NCBI GenBank assembly: GCA_010672825.2
Contig: JAAHFU020000003.1
Span: 372,001 to 436,000 of the forward strand
Source: Leptolyngbya sp. SIO1E4
Lineage (GTDB): Bacteria > Cyanobacteriota > Cyanobacteriia > Phormidesmidales > Phormidesmidaceae
Length of the DNA: 64,000 bases
Direction: 5' to 3'
The translations under genes were made by a program, and so were the position numbers. The notes beneath the pieces were generated by a model. It made no database searches. It saw only the letters and a list, made by a program, of their open reading frames with translations, and had not been told where the DNA came from. This document shows positions 34,927-45,132 of the stretch, in pieces (within the stretch, counting starts at the first letter, position 1; each line of letters starts with the position of its first letter).

Positions 34927-35694
34927 ATGACAGTTTCTGCGAGCACCCATTCCCTCCCCCCTAGAGGCTCTTCCCCATCACAGCGGCCTATCGTTCAGTT
35001 CGATAAGGTTTCGCGAGTCTACGGTACTGGAGAAGCAGCCGTTCGGGCCTGTGACACCGTTACCCTGTCCATTCAACGGGGGGAATATTGCGCCATCATG
35101 GGCCAATCAGGCTCCGGCAAAACCACCCTGATGAACATCATCGGCTGCCTCGATCGCCCCACAGATGGACGCTACTACCTAGACGGAATAGACATCTCAC
35201 GCATTGGCAAAAACCGCTTAGCCCGCATTCGCAATCGAAAAATTGGCTTCGTCTTCCAGCGGTATGAACTCCTCAGCAATCTGACAGCCCTCGAGAACGT
35301 CATGCTGCCGATGATGTATGCAGGCATTACCGGACGAGAGCGGCGACAGCGGGCAACAACAGCACTGACTCGCATGGGATTGGGCAATCGCTTAGATAAA
35401 CGACCGTCCCAACTGTCAGGGGGGCAACAGCAGCGGGTGGCGATCGCCCGAGCGATCGTCAATCGTCCTTTATTGCTCCTGGCGGATGAGCCTACAGGGG
35501 CCCTCGATACCCACTCTGCCCAGGAAGTGATCACCATTTTTGATGAGCTGCACGCCAGCGGCATCACTGTCGTGGTGGTCACCCATGCCCATGAAGTTGC
35601 CTGTTACAGCAAACGCATCATTCACGTCAGCGACGGACACATTATGAATGATCACTTAACGCCCCAAGACTTGCGGCCTCAAGCTTCGTTATGA
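34927..35694 (+). CDS. MacB-type ABC exporter ATPase
   Basis: Start at ATG 34927; the GTG one codon upstream is possible too. About 255 residues. Walker [10 protein letters not shown]-loop FVFQRYELL, signature [14 protein letters not shown], Walker [13 protein letters not shown] and H-loop VVVTHAHE are all present. MacB/LolD-like (MacB-group D-loop LDTHSAQEV). First gene of a four-gene export operon: ATPase, adaptor, permease, outer-membrane channel. Gaps are 148, 3 and 6 bp. Confidence 0.93.
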   Translation: MTVSASTHSLPPRGSSPSQRPIVQFDKVSRVYGTGEAAVRACDTVTLSIQRGEYCAIMGQSGSGKTTLMNIIGCLDRPTDGRYYLDGIDISRIGKNRLARIRNRKIGFVFQRYELLSNLTALENVMLPMMYAGITGRERRQRATTALTRMGLGNRLDKRPSQLSGGQQQRVAIARAIVNRPLLLLADEPTGALDTHSAQEVITIFDELHASGITVVVVTHAHEVACYSKRIIHVSDGHIMNDHLTPQDLRPQASL

Positions 35695-35842
35695 CCCGCA
35701 AGACCCCACACCCAACCCCAGCGGCTTTCCTTTTGCAACCATACGGGTGAGGTTTCAAAATTTTGCCATAGGCTACAATGCTTCCTGCAGCATAGATAGA
35801 CCCCTGGGCTCTAAAGCGTAAACGATCTCTCAATGAGGGCAG

Positions 35843-37246
35843 TTGACCGATGAAACGTTGCTTTTTACCAGTGCGGTAGCGATGAACGTTGATCAGGGCA
35901 AATCTGTAGATTCACCCCCCCCGGAGGATCTCCAGGCAACCTCTCCTTCCCTAATTCCTCCTGAAGATACCGACTTCTTGGACGAACCCGCTCAGCGCCA
36001 ACGCATAGGGCTGCGCTGGATGCTGGGGTCGGGGTTGGTGATTTTAGTCGGGGTGGCTGGCTGGGTCGGCTATCAAGCTGTTTCACGCCAACCCGCTCCC
36101 TCGGTTGAGGTCGTCACGGCCCCAGTGACCCGCGATGACTTAGAGGTCACCATTACCGAGGCAGGCTCGGTAGAACTGGGCGGGCAGCAGACCTTTAAGG
36201 CCCCCAGCGATGTCACGGTGCAGGCGGTGCTGGTAGAAGAGCGGCAACGGGTGAGTCAGGGTCAGGTCTTGCTAGAGCTGCGCGATCGCACCTTGCAGCA
36301 AACCCTCGACGATCAGCTGGTTCAAAACCGCATCAACCAGCTCACCTGGCAGCGAAATCAGGAGATTTTAGCAGAGCGGCGATCGCGCCTAGCCGATGCC
36401 GAAGCACGCTTACAAGATTCAGCCGAGCTGTTAGATCAGGGCTACATTTCTGAAGACGATTTTCGCCGCGATAAACAAGCCGCTGAAGATGCCCAGTCAG
36501 AAGTGCGAAATGCTGAAGTGGAACTCACCAAAGCAGAGCTGCAAGTCCAGCAAGATCAGGTCAAAACAGAAAATATTCGCCTGCAGCTAGAAGACAACCA
36601 GATTGCGGCCCCCATCGATGCCATCGTTCTGAATGTTGACGTGAAGCCAGGAGATGGTGTGCAGCGAGAAGGTCGTTTGCTGAGCATTGGTGACCCCAAT
36701 CAAGAGACCATTCGCCTACAAATGACCACCTTGAACGCCAGCCAGGTTGCGGTCAATATGCCAGTGCGAGTGAGCATCATTGGCCCCGACCCCGACATTT
36801 TTGAGGGCCGCATTTTGCGCGTATCTCCCCAAGCAGTCAGCGAGGGTGACAATGCTGAACAATCCTCCGTCGAGGCCGAGGCCCGCTTGGCTGAGCCCAG
36901 TGGAGCCTTGATTCCAGGCAGTGCGGTCAGCGTAGAAATCGTACTTGAGCAACGCCAGAATGCCCTTGTGGTTCCCGTAACAGCGCTCCAGCGGGATGCG
37001 GCCACGCCCTATGTATGGGTGAAAACTGCTGATAACACGGCTCAGCAGCAGGAAGTAGAGATTGGTCTAGAAACTTTAGAGTCTGTAGAAATTCTCTCTG
37101 GCCTCCAAGCCGGAGATGAAATTGTCGTCTTTTTGCCTCCTGATGTTGTCTTGACCCCAGGGCAACCCTTAACTGTGCCGCAGCTAGAGGGCGCTCCGGA
37201 GGCCGGGGGTGGCCCCGTTGAAATCCCTGTTGAGGGGGCAGAATAA
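35843..37246 (+). CDS. Periplasmic adaptor (HlyD/MacA family) of the ABC exporter
   Basis: A 467-residue protein. The frame starts with TTG at 35843 behind GAGGG; the ATG at 35882 is the alternative. An N-terminal transmembrane segment (GSGLVILVGVAGWVGYQAV) is followed by a barrel-sandwich half (VTITEAGSVELGGQQTF), a long coiled coil (residues about 150-245, rich in Gln/Arg/Ala), then APIDAIVLNVDVKPGDGV and a beta-barrel domain. Acidic proline-rich C-terminus. Bridges the permease and the TolC-like channel. Confidence 0.9.
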   Translation: MTDETLLFTSAVAMNVDQGKSVDSPPPEDLQATSPSLIPPEDTDFLDEPAQRQRIGLRWMLGSGLVILVGVAGWVGYQAVSRQPAPSVEVVTAPVTRDDLEVTITEAGSVELGGQQTFKAPSDVTVQAVLVEERQRVSQGQVLLELRDRTLQQTLDDQLVQNRINQLTWQRNQEILAERRSRLADAEARLQDSAELLDQGYISEDDFRRDKQAAEDAQSEVRNAEVELTKAELQVQQDQVKTENIRLQLEDNQIAAPIDAIVLNVDVKPGDGVQREGRLLSIGDPNQETIRLQMTTLNASQVAVNMPVRVSIIGPDPDIFEGRILRVSPQAVSEGDNAEQSSVEAEARLAEPSGALIPGSAVSVEIVLEQRQNALVVPVTALQRDAATPYVWVKTADNTAQQQEVEIGLETLESVEILSGLQAGDEIVVFLPPDVVLTPGQPLTVPQLEGAPEAGGGPVEIPVEGAE

Positions 37247-37249
37247 GCC

Positions 37250-38446
37250 ATGGCACTATCTCCCAAAGACTTGATGGTCACTACCTTTCGGGATCTGGGA
37301 GGGAACTGGGTGCGATCGGGCCTCACCGCCCTGGGCATTTTCATGGGGGTTGCGGCTGTGAATGCCACCCTCAATATTGATGCCATCACCACAGCTCAGT
37401 TAGAAGAAAAGCTCGCCCAGCGCGATCATCCCTTTGTCAGTTTCTGGATGTACGACCCGACATGGACCAAGCCAACACCAGAATTGGAAGAAGAAGATTA
37501 TGGTGCCCTGCAGCAAGAAGTTGCAGGGGTGATGGGGATTAGTCAGCTGACGCAAGTGGGCCGGTTTAGCCAGGTGCGCTATCAGGCACAAGTGGTTGAC
37601 CAAGTAGACGTGGGGGGGGTGTCTCTCAACTTTCAAGAAACCACAGGGCGTCAAATCCTCTCGGGGCGTTTCTTTCAGCAGAGCGACTTTGATCGATACT
37701 ACCCGGTTGCCGTCATTAACACGGTCTTGGCCGATCAGCTCTTTCAAGGGGAACCTCCCCTGAACCAAGGGATCTTTTTAGGGACGGTGCGGCTCACGGT
37801 CGTTGGGGTGACGGAGACAAAACAGTTCCGTACCGATAGCGATCCTCGGGGAGAAGTCTTGCTGACCCAAAATTTTGCCAATGCCATGGCCGGTAACTTT
37901 AGCTGGGGCCGGGCTCAAATTGCCATTCAGGAACTTGAGAATTATCAGATGGTAGAAGCCGGGGTCGAAACCTTCTTAACCCAGCGCTATCCCGGTTTTG
38001 AAGTGGGGGTATTTGGCAATGCTGAAGACCTCTACAGGGAGGATCAACAACAGCGCACGAGCACCCGCATCTTGAAAATCGTGGGGCTCTTAGCCTTGGT
38101 TATTGGCGGTGTGGGCATTGCCAACATTACCGTGGCCTCAGTGATGGAGCGAACGCGGGAAATTGGTCTGCGGCGAGCTATTGGGGCCACCGACTTGGAA
38201 GTGATGATGCAGTTCATTACCGAAGCGGCCTTGCTGAGCCTGATTGGCGGCACCGCCGCGATCGCCACTATCCATGGCCTCACGAAAGTCGCGACGACAC
38301 AAGTCTTTGAAGCCCCTTACACTTTTCGCGCCCAAGATGCAGCCATTTCTATGGGAGCCGCCTTTGTCGTCGGGGTTGGGGCCAGTTTTTTCCCAGCTTT
38401 GCGCGTGACGCAAATCGATGTGGTGCAGGCTTTACGAGGGGAATAG
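37250..38446 (+). CDS. MacB/FtsX-type ABC exporter permease
   Basis: A 398-residue protein. N-terminal membrane helix at about residues 18-40 (SGLTALGIFMGVAAV), a long periplasmic MacB_PCD domain, then three helices near the end (VGLLALVIGGVGIANIT; MMQFITEAALLSLIGG; SMGAAFVVGVGASFFPAL). The VMERTREIGLRRAIGATD loop is the family's cytoplasmic coupling sequence. The permease is not fused to the ATPase, as usual for the split cyanobacterial type. It starts 3 bp after the adaptor. Confidence 0.92.
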   Translation: MALSPKDLMVTTFRDLGGNWVRSGLTALGIFMGVAAVNATLNIDAITTAQLEEKLAQRDHPFVSFWMYDPTWTKPTPELEEEDYGALQQEVAGVMGISQLTQVGRFSQVRYQAQVVDQVDVGGVSLNFQETTGRQILSGRFFQQSDFDRYYPVAVINTVLADQLFQGEPPLNQGIFLGTVRLTVVGVTETKQFRTDSDPRGEVLLTQNFANAMAGNFSWGRAQIAIQELENYQMVEAGVETFLTQRYPGFEVGVFGNAEDLYREDQQQRTSTRILKIVGLLALVIGGVGIANITVASVMERTREIGLRRAIGATDLEVMMQFITEAALLSLIGGTAAIATIHGLTKVATTQVFEAPYTFRAQDAAISMGAAFVVGVGASFFPALRVTQIDVVQALRGE

Positions 38447-38452
38447 AGGAAG

Positions 38453-40090
38453 ATGGCACAGCAATTGAACCGACTGTTTAGTCAACCCTCACAAAACCGA
38501 TGGCCGTCTGCGCCGTTTGCCCTACTGCTGGCGCTGCCCCTGACCCAGGCAACACCAGCGCTGTCTGCCGAACCCCCGGAGTTTAGCCCCTTACCCACTG
38601 AACCCGAAGCATTGACCCCCGCTGGGCGATCGCAAGTGGCCCTCTCGTTACCGGAGCTGATTGATCTGGTGGTCACGGGCAACCGAGATTTGCGCGACCA
38701 GCAGCTACAGCGCTTAGTGCAGCGGCAAGAACTCCAAGCGGCAGAAGAAACCTTTGATCCGCGTTTGACACCTGCGGTGGGGGTGGGCGTTAGTCAGAGC
38801 TTTCACGACAACTCGCCGTCAGGGGGGAATCTCCCCGGCAGCATTGGCGGCACCTCCAATGATTTGGGCGATCGCACCACCCTGACCCAAAGCGCCGGGC
38901 TGTTAGGAGAAGTCACCACCCGTCAAGGCACCGAATTTAGCCTCACCCTGGATACCCTGGGCGATGTTCCGATTGGGCTGCAATTTACCCAGCCCTTGCT
39001 ACGCGGGGCTGGAACCGCCGTGAATGAAGCCCCAGTGGATGTGGCCCGCTTAGTTGAAGCTCAAAATTTTCTGGAGCTGCGGCAGACGCTCATCAACACC
39101 GTCAGCACCACCGTCACCCAATATACCGGCCTGATTCAGGCCCAGCAAGCGGTGGTCATTCAAGCCCAAGCCCTGGAGAGACGTCGCCAACGGCTGGAAA
39201 TTCTTACCGCCTTGGTTGAAGCCGGTCGCAATGCTCGAGTGGATTTAGCTGATGCTCGCCGGTCGGTGGCCGATGCCGAGCGAGACCTGCTGCTAGCCCA
39301 AAACCAGCTAGAGGAAGCCAATACCGCCCTGCTCGATCAGGTCGGTACGGAGCAGCCTATTTTGTTTGTAGCCTCAGCAGATACCATTGCTGAACTGTTT
39401 GCCGTTGCTGAAGCCCGGGTAGAGACCCTGAATCTAGAAGATTTGGTGGCGATCGCCTATCGAGGCCGCCCCGATTATCTACAGACAGAACTAGACCAGC
39501 AGGTGGCACAACTGAATCAGCTACTGGCCGAAGATGATTTGCGATGGCAGCTGAATGTAGAAGGCAATGCCAATCTGGGAGAATTCTCCGAAACCACCCT
39601 GGGCCTGGTGGCACGACGCACCTTTGATGACCCCGCGTTAGAAACCGAACTGACCCGCAGTCAAGTGGGTATCTTGCAAAGTGAAAACCGTCTGGCTCAG
39701 TTGCAAACGGCTATTCGCAACGAAATCACCAACCAGCTCAACACCGTGCAAGCCAACCTGGCTCGGGTAGAGGCAGCCCAACGCGCTACCGAGAATGCCC
39801 GCCTGCAGTTAGAAGTGACCCAAGAACTGTTCAATCGGGGGCGCTCCGGGGCCGATATTTTTCAGATCATCACCCAAGAAGAAAACCTCGTGCAAGCTCA
39901 AGATGCACAGCTGCGGGCCGAAATAGAATTTCTCAATAGCATCGTAAATCTCGATCAGGCAGTCGGGCTCACCCTCGACACCTGGAGCCGTGAAGTTGAT
40001 TTCTTGCCCGCATTGCTAACCCCCGACTCCGTCGATGCCTTCGAGACAGAGACTCCGGCGTTTGTGATTCCTGAAACCGAAGACCCTTAA
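38453..40090 (+). CDS. TolC family outer-membrane channel
   Basis: A 545-residue protein with a signal peptide (ALLLALPLTQATPALSA). Two TolC/OEP repeats: LSLPELIDLVVTGNRDLRDQQLQRLV and the long alpha-barrel coils (Gln/Ala/Arg rich), plus the second repeat near residue 390 to the end (LQTAIRNEITNQLNTVQANLARVEAAQRATENARL). Likely the exit duct for the ABC exporter upstream, 6 bp away. Ends with an acidic tail. Confidence 0.92.
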   Translation: MAQQLNRLFSQPSQNRWPSAPFALLLALPLTQATPALSAEPPEFSPLPTEPEALTPAGRSQVALSLPELIDLVVTGNRDLRDQQLQRLVQRQELQAAEETFDPRLTPAVGVGVSQSFHDNSPSGGNLPGSIGGTSNDLGDRTTLTQSAGLLGEVTTRQGTEFSLTLDTLGDVPIGLQFTQPLLRGAGTAVNEAPVDVARLVEAQNFLELRQTLINTVSTTVTQYTGLIQAQQAVVIQAQALERRRQRLEILTALVEAGRNARVDLADARRSVADAERDLLLAQNQLEEANTALLDQVGTEQPILFVASADTIAELFAVAEARVETLNLEDLVAIAYRGRPDYLQTELDQQVAQLNQLLAEDDLRWQLNVEGNANLGEFSETTLGLVARRTFDDPALETELTRSQVGILQSENRLAQLQTAIRNEITNQLNTVQANLARVEAAQRATENARLQLEVTQELFNRGRSGADIFQIITQEENLVQAQDAQLRAEIEFLNSIVNLDQAVGLTLDTWSREVDFLPALLTPDSVDAFETETPAFVIPETEDP

Positions 40091-40169
40091 CCCAATGAGG
40101 AAAGTATCGAGAACCCCACCTAAGCAAACCCGAGCCTCGCCTAGCTCACCAGCAGCCTTCTCCCTGTTC

Positions 40170-41198
40170 TCAAGGCGGTGACACGGTTACCGTTTTCCCC
40201 GTCTGGGCTGACTGCTCCGCCGCCGCCGCCACCTGCAAAGCATATAGACTTTCCTGGGGCGTAACATAGAGCGGCGTACCGTCGTACAACGCATCCAGGA
40301 CAGCGGTCGTATCTTTAGCAAAGAGGCCTTTTCGAGAACCGACTTCCAGGGAACGGCTACCGGCTGCCGAGATAAAGGTTCCTCCGTTCCCCTCAAATAG
40401 AAGTGCCCCCCGATCGCCTTCTACCTCCATCCAGCGCTGCGATCGCCAGGTTTGCTCCCCCTTGGCATAGAGCACTTCTGCCATCGTCCCATTCCGAAAT
40501 TGCAGTTGGGCAATGCAGCGGCAGTTCTTGAAATATCCAGTCGGGACAGCCTGCGAAACCCCATCATATTGCAGAGAGCAAGAGACTTGATGCACCGCTC
40601 CAAACAGATTGGTTAAACGGTGTATGCGAGATAATGCCCCAGCTAAAGGGAACCCGAATAAGGCAGCATCGTAGGTCCATTTTTGCGGTGCTGGATGCTG
40701 AGCAACCGTTGTGCAATAGCGCACATAGGCAGGCGTTCCGACATAGGGTAACTGAGCCTGCATGGCCTGATGCAGACCCCCTAATAGCTCAATATGCTCT
40801 ACGTGTAGCAGAGATCGCTGCTGCTGCGCGAGCGCAATTAGGTCAGCCGCCGCCGCCGCTGACAGAGAGAGCGGGTACTCCACCACCACTGATTTGCCCG
40901 CTAGCAGCGCTGATCGCACCACTGCACCATGCTCCTGGTTGACATGGCACACCACCACCAAATCAATCTCCGCCTGTTCAATTAGCGTTTGCCAGGTTTG
41001 GCTAACCGCGATTTCTTGAGTTTGGCCATGAGTTTGGGCAAATGCTTGAGTTTTCTCTGGGCTGTTGCCCACAACGGCCACTAACTGAGCCCTAGGATCT
41101 GCCTGCAATGCCTCAGCCCGCATTTTGGCTACATATCCTGTCCCGACAATGCCTACGCGAAGAGGTTGCTTTATGAATGCATCGTACTCTATAGCCAC
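40170..41198 (-). CDS. bvdR: Biliverdin reductase (Gfo/Idh/MocA family)
   Basis: Start chosen at GTG 41198 (VAIEYDAF) because the family begins just before the Rossmann loop; the longer frame has no such context. 342 residues against about 330 for the Synechocystis enzyme. NAD(P) loop VGIVGTGYVAKM; VVVEYPLSLSAAA; the strongly conserved LLHVEHIELLGGLHQAM; APQKWTYDA; FGFPLAGALSRIHR; and GSRKGLF. These are BvdR traits rather than generic dehydrogenase ones. Reduces biliverdin to bilirubin; in cyanobacteria it affects phycobilisome assembly. Monocistronic, transcribed towards the export operon. Confidence 0.88.
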   Translation of the reverse strand: MAIEYDAFIKQPLRVGIVGTGYVAKMRAEALQADPRAQLVAVVGNSPEKTQAFAQTHGQTQEIAVSQTWQTLIEQAEIDLVVVCHVNQEHGAVVRSALLAGKSVVVEYPLSLSAAAAADLIALAQQQRSLLHVEHIELLGGLHQAMQAQLPYVGTPAYVRYCTTVAQHPAPQKWTYDAALFGFPLAGALSRIHRLTNLFGAVHQVSCSLQYDGVSQAVPTGYFKNCRCIAQLQFRNGTMAEVLYAKGEQTWRSQRWMEVEGDRGALLFEGNGGTFISAAGSRSLEVGSRKGLFAKDTTAVLDALYDGTPLYVTPQESLYALQVAAAAEQSAQTGKTVTVSPP

Positions 41199-41678
41199 AC
41201 CGCTTATCCAATTCAAATCTTGTTTTAGACAGGTCTGTTTTAGACATATTACCGAAGCGTCTAAGACAGTAATAACACCTCTCTGGAATCTCAGAAGATC
41301 CTTGTGGTTACTAACACCATAGATATGCACAATCAAAATATAAGCAATTTTTATGATAAGGATAATTTTTGATAAAAAAACTCCAGATATTCTTTCTTAG
41401 AACTGCAGCCTATATGTTCAAGAAAGCTCTGAAATCCTTGTGGGCATAGGGTTTTCTGCGATGTCTGGGAGAATACTTATAAGAAAAAAGCAAAAAAACA
41501 GGGTCTCTGATTACGAATCCCATTCAATCATTAGAGAGATTTTTCCCACACCTTTCAAGTTTTCCCGTAGTATCGAGAGTGGAGTGAAACCACAGCGTTA
41601 ATGTTCGACCTGATTGCGTGATACTGTGTCTGTGGTTTTTGCATAACAACGGTTTTCATTCGTTGAGAGGATTACAGT
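41199..41678. other. 480-bp upstream region of petF
   Basis: AT-rich, with runs of A and T near 41340-41380. No gene. The petF start has GAGAGG 10 bp upstream. Confidence 0.45.
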
Positions 41679-41978
41679 ATGGCTAGTTATAAAGTCACCC
41701 TGGTAAACGAAGCCGAAGGGCTGAATACCACCATCGAGGTTGCTGACGACGAGTATATTCTTGATGCTGCTGAAGAGCAGGGTATTGATCTGCCTTACTC
41801 TTGTCGTGCAGGTGCTTGTTCTACCTGTGCAGGCAAGATTACCGCTGGCGGCGTTGATCAGTCTGACCAATCTTTCCTAGATGATGATCAAATCGAAGCT
41901 GGGTTTGTCCTCACCTGTGTGGCTTACCCCACTTCTGATTGCACCATCGAAACCCATAAAGAAGAAGACCTGTACTAA
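41679..41978 (+). CDS. petF: Plant-type [2Fe-2S] ferredoxin
   Basis: A 99-residue ferredoxin: [41 protein letters not shown] followed by the cluster ligands [12 protein letters not shown] (C-x4-C-x2-C) and a fourth Cys in [12 protein letters not shown]. The highly acidic tail (HKEEDLY) is normal. It is the main photosynthetic ferredoxin, carrying electrons from photosystem I to FNR and other acceptors. Monocistronic, with a very strong terminator shared with the convergent gvpJ. Confidence 0.97.
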   Translation: MASYKVTLVNEAEGLNTTIEVADDEYILDAAEEQGIDLPYSCRAGACSTCAGKITAGGVDQSDQSFLDDDQIEAGFVLTCVAYPTSDCTIETHKEEDLY

Positions 41979-42007
41979 GGCGCTTCTGTGGGCATAAATT
42001 GCTAGAG

Positions 42008-42053
42008 CTAAAGCATAAAGCGGAGAGCAGTTGCTCTCCGCTTTATGCTTTAG
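42008..42053. terminator. Strong bidirectional terminator between petF and gvpJ
   Basis: A perfect 22-bp stem CTAAAGCATAAAGCGGAGAGCA/TGCTCTCCGCTTTATGCTTTAG with a 2-nt nominal loop. The gvpJ stop (42043) lies inside it. There is no long U run, so it may also protect the transcript ends. Confidence 0.75.
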
Positions 42054-42426
42054 GGGGAGACGTTGCTGGGGGCGTCTCTGTCTGAGTCGCGGCTTTTAGC
42101 GCCCGTAACTCACTCTCTAACCCTGCAATGCGGTCTTGCAGTTGCCGATTCGTTTCTATTAGCTCCTGCGATCGCCCATTTAGGTGGGGGTCACTCTCCC
42201 ACCAGTTAATCCCAATTTCACGGGCCTTATCTACAGAGGCGACTAAGAGCCGAATCCGAATGCTCAGCAGCTCTGTAGAGCCAACGGAGACTGAGATATC
42301 GCCAGCAATGACGATACCCTTATCGAGGACACGCTCCAGCACATCTACCAGCGTTGCCCCTTGGGTAGCAGTGGTAATGGTTTGGTTACTGGAGGTGGCA
42401 GAACGCGAGCGAGATTGTCCGGTCAC
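42043..42426 (-). CDS. gvpJ: Gas vesicle protein GvpJ
   Basis: A 127-residue GvpA-like protein. TLVDVLERVLDKGIVIAGDISVSVGSTELLSIRIRLLVASVDKAREIGINWW matches GvpA/J (GvpA residues 8-60). The tail (QELIETNRQLQDRIAGLESEL) is a coiled coil, followed by a Thr/Pro end. Minor shell or nucleation component, required for assembly. 75 bp after gvpN. The usual downstream genes gvpK, F, G, V and W are not in the window. Confidence 0.9.
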   Translation of the reverse strand: MTGQSRSRSATSSNQTITTATQGATLVDVLERVLDKGIVIAGDISVSVGSTELLSIRIRLLVASVDKAREIGINWWESDPHLNGRSQELIETNRQLQDRIAGLESELRALKAATQTETPPATSPPKA

Positions 42427-42500
42427 AGGTTACCCCTTTATCAAGCAGTCAGAAGTGGGGAATATCAGCTGCACTGGCAGCTTTTCTTAGGAAGCGATAG

Positions 42501-43709
42501 CTATTCTACACGGAGGCGATAGAGTGCAGGTTTACCTGCCCCATGTTGCTTTTCTAAATGCCCCTCTGCCACCAGCGATCGCAGCACGTCCACCGCGTTC
42601 AGGCGGGTTAGTGAAAGCGCTGCCTCAATGTCCGATAAGCGAGCGGCTCCATTTTCTGTGAGGTATGCCAGCACTTGGGCCACGATGTCTTCAGTTGGGA
42701 GGGCAGGCTGCACCTCCTCGGCACAAACCCCAGTCTGAACCTTAGTATGCACCTCAGTATGCGCCTCAGCCGCCATATCGCTAGGCGTTGGGATAACCGC
42801 CACGGGTGCTGCGGTGGTCGCCTCAGCGGCAATCAGTTCGTTGAAGAGATCCCACAGGGCACGGGTTGCAGAGGCCAAGTTACGGGAAACTCGCGACATT
42901 AAGATGTCACTACAGACATCTCGAAAGTCAGCATTTTCAGCCATGACCACAATGCCATGCTCATGGCAAATCTTGGCAATCATCAAGCAGGGGCGCAAAC
43001 TCGTAGCCCCATTCAGATCAACCTGAGCCTGAAACGCTTTTACCAACCGCACGATGAATAGGGCGGCCTCAGGTGCAATGCCCACCTTTTGCACCAGAAC
43101 TTGCTGCTGAGTCAGTTCATCTGGTTCCGGCATATGGATGGTAATCAGACGATCTAACAAAGCATCTTGGGTGCCATGGACACCGGCATACTCCTCAGGG
43201 TTCGAGGTGAAAATTGCTCGAAAGTGAGGATGCACGCGGAGATATTCAGGGCGGTGCCCACTGGGCGGCAACACTAACAGTTTTTCTTCGAGGGCTGAGA
43301 GTAAGACGTTGTTCACTTCTGGGCGCGATCGATTGAATTCGTCGTAAACCAGGGTGAACCCCTCACGGCAAGCCAGAGTAAGACGCGAATCTACCCAGTT
43401 GTGTCGTAACTCATCCTCAACTTTGACGACGCTGTGGATAAAGTTATCCACGACTTTTTTGCGCGTATAGCCTGACTGGTTACCGATGAGGTCAGAGGTT
43501 TTAAACTCATCATCCCCAAACAGCAGCATAATAGGCCGACTTAACAGGTCAGCAAGGTGTAATGCCAATGTGGTTTTGCCGGTACCTGCTGGCCCACGGA
43601 GATGAACAGAATAGCCCGATTGCAAATAGCATAGGGCTCGACGGGCAACCCGTTCGATGGCGGGGGTACTGACAAAATTTCGGGGACGGGCTTGGAGAAC
43701 CGTGTTCAC
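42501..43709 (-). CDS. gvpN: Gas vesicle protein GvpN with C-terminal winged-helix-like domain
   Basis: A 402-residue protein (GTG start) overlapping the gvpC stop by 4 bp. Residues 1-300 are a MoxR-type AAA+ GvpN: Walker A GPAGTGKT (39-46), Walker [15 protein letters not shown], sensor [12 protein letters not shown]. After a linker rich in Ala/Thr/Val (300-345) there is a ~60-residue winged-helix-like end ([20 protein letters not shown], then [17 protein letters not shown]) absent from typical GvpN as I know it. The same domain ends GvpC next door. AAA activity should be intact. Confidence 0.92.
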   Translation of the reverse strand: MNTVLQARPRNFVSTPAIERVARRALCYLQSGYSVHLRGPAGTGKTTLALHLADLLSRPIMLLFGDDEFKTSDLIGNQSGYTRKKVVDNFIHSVVKVEDELRHNWVDSRLTLACREGFTLVYDEFNRSRPEVNNVLLSALEEKLLVLPPSGHRPEYLRVHPHFRAIFTSNPEEYAGVHGTQDALLDRLITIHMPEPDELTQQQVLVQKVGIAPEAALFIVRLVKAFQAQVDLNGATSLRPCLMIAKICHEHGIVVMAENADFRDVCSDILMSRVSRNLASATRALWDLFNELIAAEATTAAPVAVIPTPSDMAAEAHTEVHTKVQTGVCAEEVQPALPTEDIVAQVLAYLTENGAARLSDIEAALSLTRLNAVDVLRSLVAEGHLEKQHGAGKPALYRLRVE

Positions 43710-44683
43710 AGAACAGCTTCCTCTTGAATGTGATAAATCCTACCTTTTTGAACGATGAGTTCTTTTTGAATCAGGGATCGGAGGGCATCGACGGCTTCAA
43801 ATCGATTAATGCCTAAACTCGATTCAATTTCCGTCAGGCGCGCCCCTCCACTATGGGTTTGTAAGTAGTTGTATACGACGGCTTCAGCAGGCACATCTAG
43901 CCTGACAGGAGGCGCTGCTGCTTGAGGACTTGGGACTACAGGGGGTGGCGTGGGGGGTGGCGTCACGGGTTGGGCAGGTACCGCAACATTTGGGCCGTCA
44001 ACTGAATCATCAGCCGCAACGGGTGCACTCCCTGGGGCTGCATCCCCCCAGACTGACTGCCTCAAGTTCTTGCGAAACGCTTGCATTTGCTGCCGGTACA
44101 CGGCGTAGTCGTCGCGCAGGGCTTGGACATTCTGGGTAAGTTCATCGCGATCGCGTCGTCGTTGGGCCCGATCTTGCACGGCGGCTGTCTGACGTTTCTC
44201 AGAGACTTCACCCAGATATTCCGATACAGAAGTTTCTAGCTCATCTACATATTTGGCTAACTTCTGTTCTTGATGATTGCGCATCACGGTGCGATCGCGC
44301 TGGTGCTCTGTCAGCTCCTGGTGGGTAGCCGCTTGCAACTCAATGACGTACTTTTGCACGTGTTTCATCTGCTGCTGATTCTGATGCCGCAGTTCTGCCA
44401 CGGTTTCTTTCAGTTCAGCATCAAATTCTTTCAGCTTGGCAGCTGTACGGCGCGCCTGGGCCTGCCGTTGCTGCTTAACTTGAGCCAGATACAGGTTCGT
44501 TTCTGCCTGCACCGCCTCGGAGTAATCGGCGAGGGTTTGTCGCTGTTCAACCGCAGTTTGTTGGCGAACCTGTTGACAATGATTTAAATCTGCTTGAACT
44601 GCCTTTCGGCGTTGTGCCACCGCTTGCTGACGCGCTTGGCGATCGGCTTGCCATTGATCTCGGAGTGCTGCCACAGCCGTCAT
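43706..44683 (-). CDS. gvpC: Gas vesicle protein GvpC with C-terminal winged-helix-like domain
   Basis: A 325-residue protein. Residues 1-215 are Gln/Arg-rich helices with roughly 33-residue periodicity ([58 protein letters not shown]-like units), typical of GvpC that girdles and stiffens the vesicle. A proline-rich linker follows ([15 protein letters not shown]). The last 60 residues are a winged-helix-like domain: [42 protein letters not shown]. It is homologous to the tail of GvpN. Translation-coupled to gvpN. Confidence 0.88.
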   Translation of the reverse strand: MTAVAALRDQWQADRQARQQAVAQRRKAVQADLNHCQQVRQQTAVEQRQTLADYSEAVQAETNLYLAQVKQQRQAQARRTAAKLKEFDAELKETVAELRHQNQQQMKHVQKYVIELQAATHQELTEHQRDRTVMRNHQEQKLAKYVDELETSVSEYLGEVSEKRQTAAVQDRAQRRRDRDELTQNVQALRDDYAVYRQQMQAFRKNLRQSVWGDAAPGSAPVAADDSVDGPNVAVPAQPVTPPPTPPPVVPSPQAAAPPVRLDVPAEAVVYNYLQTHSGGARLTEIESSLGINRFEAVDALRSLIQKELIVQKGRIYHIQEEAVL

Positions 44684-44851
44684 CTCCTTATTTAGACTCC
44701 CTGGTTTTAGAAAACTTACCCGCTTGTTTCCCTTGATTCAAGATATCGGACATCTGAGAACACTTTGCAATGGGGAGAAAAGCTAAAGTTCTCTAGAAAT
44801 TAGGAACCGATGCAGTGAAAAAAGCAGCCATGAAATTAGGAAGGGAAAACT

Positions 44852-44897
44852 GTCAGGAGGTGCCAACTCTATTGCTACGGCTAGCCTAACTCCTGAC
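44852..44897 (-). terminator. Attenuator-like hairpin between gvpA and gvpC
   Basis: 8-bp perfect arms GTCAGGAG/CTCCTGAC (44852-44859 and 44890-44897) around a 30-nt loop; on the minus strand AGTTTTCCC follows. It lies 17 bp after gvpA and could reduce gvpC-N-J relative to gvpA. Confidence 0.5.
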
Positions 44898-44913
44898 GAC
44901 CGTTCAACTGACG

Positions 44914-45132
44914 TTATGCAGTTGGAACCGCAGCTTGAGATGTCAAGCCCACAGCCTCTGCGTACTTTAAGTAAGTTTCGACAGAAGCAATTACAATCCT
45001 GGCTTCTACAGCCAACAGCTCGATTCCTACCAGAGAAACCCGAACCCAAGCGTCAATTACGATTCCCTTATCTAGGATGCGATCTACGACTTCAGCCAAA
45101 CTGGATGAAGAGTTCACTTTTTCAACAGCCAT
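44914..45132 (-). CDS. gvpA: Gas vesicle major shell protein GvpA
   Basis: A 72-residue protein, almost identical in layout to known cyanobacterial Gvp[65 protein letters not shown]. Forms the ribbed, water-excluding vesicle wall that gives buoyancy. Single copy here (many strains have several). First gene of gvpA-C-N-J. Confidence 0.97.
   Translation of the reverse strand: MAVEKVNSSSSLAEVVDRILDKGIVIDAWVRVSLVGIELLAVEARIVIASVETYLKYAEAVGLTSQAAVPTA

Noticed and set aside
42043-45132. Complete gas vesicle operon
   Set aside because: Only gvpA, C, N and J are present; gvpK, F, G, V and W are not seen in the window, so the rest must lie elsewhere or be missing.
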